Origin: an uncultured Sphingomonas sp.
Lineage (GTDB): Bacteria; Pseudomonadota; Alphaproteobacteria; Sphingomonadales; Sphingomonadaceae
Assembly: GCF_936927845.1 (NCBI RefSeq)
Contig: NZ_CAKZHV010000051.1
Coordinates: 1 to 6,139 of the forward strand
Reading direction: 5' to 3'
Length of the DNA stretch: 6,139 nucleotides
In this document: positions 5,830 to 6,139 of the stretch, piece after piece
How the letters are laid out: each line of letters opens with the position of its first letter
Numbering within the stretch: the first letter of the stretch is position 1
The notes under the pieces: generated by a model
What the model saw: the letters and a program-made list of their open reading frames with translations, nothing else
Database searches by the model: none
What the model was told of the DNA's origin: nothing
Translations under genes and position numbers: made by a program

Positions 5830-6139
5830 TTACGAACGCTCCCGAAGTGGACAGACCCTCAGTTTCCGCGATGCCAAGCAATCACTGAGGATTCTGTCGA
5901 TCACTGCGCGGTAGGCCGTGGCGGCGAACGGCGCCTCAATCGAATGGCCGATCGCCGCAGGCAGTTCCCGGATTGCGTCGCACTGAAGCATTGGCTTTAT
6001 GGCGGCAAGATCGCCGCGCAGCACCGCGAAATCGCCCGAGGCATGGACGATGCGAACGTTTTCGTGTGGGCCGGGTCCGATCAGAGCAGCAATGTCTCGA
6101 TCCTCGCTGCCAGCGAAATAATCGAGCAATGCCCTATCG
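5830..6139 (-). CDS. C-terminal part of an alpha/beta-hydrolase (partial, cut by window edge)
   Basis: The last 102 or so residues of a minus-strand protein are visible; the frame runs open to the right edge. The segment NVRIVHASGDFAVLRGDLAAI fits the strand carrying the acidic catalytic residue in alpha/beta-hydrolases (VxIVHxSGD, usually 'lvlhGxxD'). IRELPAAIGHSIEAP matches the end of the fold with the catalytic His (GHSIE), followed by a final amphipathic helix AYRAVIDRIL. The nucleophile elbow lies outside the window, so the reaction type (esterase, lipase, haloalkane dehalogenase and so on) cannot be told. The C-terminal tail is short and basic (SRKLRVCPLRERS). The gene converges on the TetR gene, and its relation to the operon is unknown. 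Confidence 0.6.
   Translation of the reverse strand, partial: DRALLDYFAGSEDRDIAALIGPGPHENVRIVHASGDFAVLRGDLAAIKPMLQCDAIRELPAAIGHSIEAPFAATAYRAVIDRILSDCLASRKLRVCPLRERS

Noticed and set aside
1..6139. CRISPR array, tRNA, insertion sequence or attachment-site signals
   Set aside because: I saw no regularly spaced repeats, tRNA-like cloverleaf, transposase-like protein or paired terminal repeats. The window is ordinary, closely packed coding sequence.

Overview
The window is a GC-rich, densely coded stretch of bacterial chromosome. It has lipoprotein and signal-peptide genes of Gram-negative type and codon use strongly biased to G/C in third position. The style is that of an alphaproteobacterium, and a sphingomonad would fit, but this is inferred from composition and gene content. 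No rRNA or other taxonomic marker is present.

The main feature is one compact minus-strand operon reading from about 4949 down through the left edge. In transcription order it encodes: a small catalase-family heme protein (3861-4949); a 231-residue protein I cannot name with certainty (3143-3838); a DyP-type heme peroxidase (1770-3143); a hot-dog-fold acyl-CoA thioesterase (1319-1768); a patatin-like phospholipase with a lipoprotein signal (159-1322); and the signal-peptide end of a further exported protein cut by the window edge (1-68). The first five genes are separated by a 22-nt gap, a 1-nt overlap, a 1-nt gap and a 4-nt overlap, so they are almost certainly co-transcribed and partly translationally coupled.

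A TetR-family regulator (5018-5686, plus strand) diverges from the operon. The short AT-rich intergenic region holds a plausible promoter for the operon and a small inverted repeat that could be the regulator's operator. Converging on the regulator from the right edge are a partial alpha/beta-hydrolase (5830-6139, minus) and a 16-codon open frame with a very good ribosome binding site (5756-5806, minus).

Read together, the operon pairs two heme peroxide-handling enzymes with two lipid/acyl-handling hydrolases under a probable ligand-responsive repressor. My working hypothesis is an inducible pathway that deals with oxidised lipids or fatty-acid hydroperoxides. The gene families and their order are seen in the sequence; the substrate is inference.
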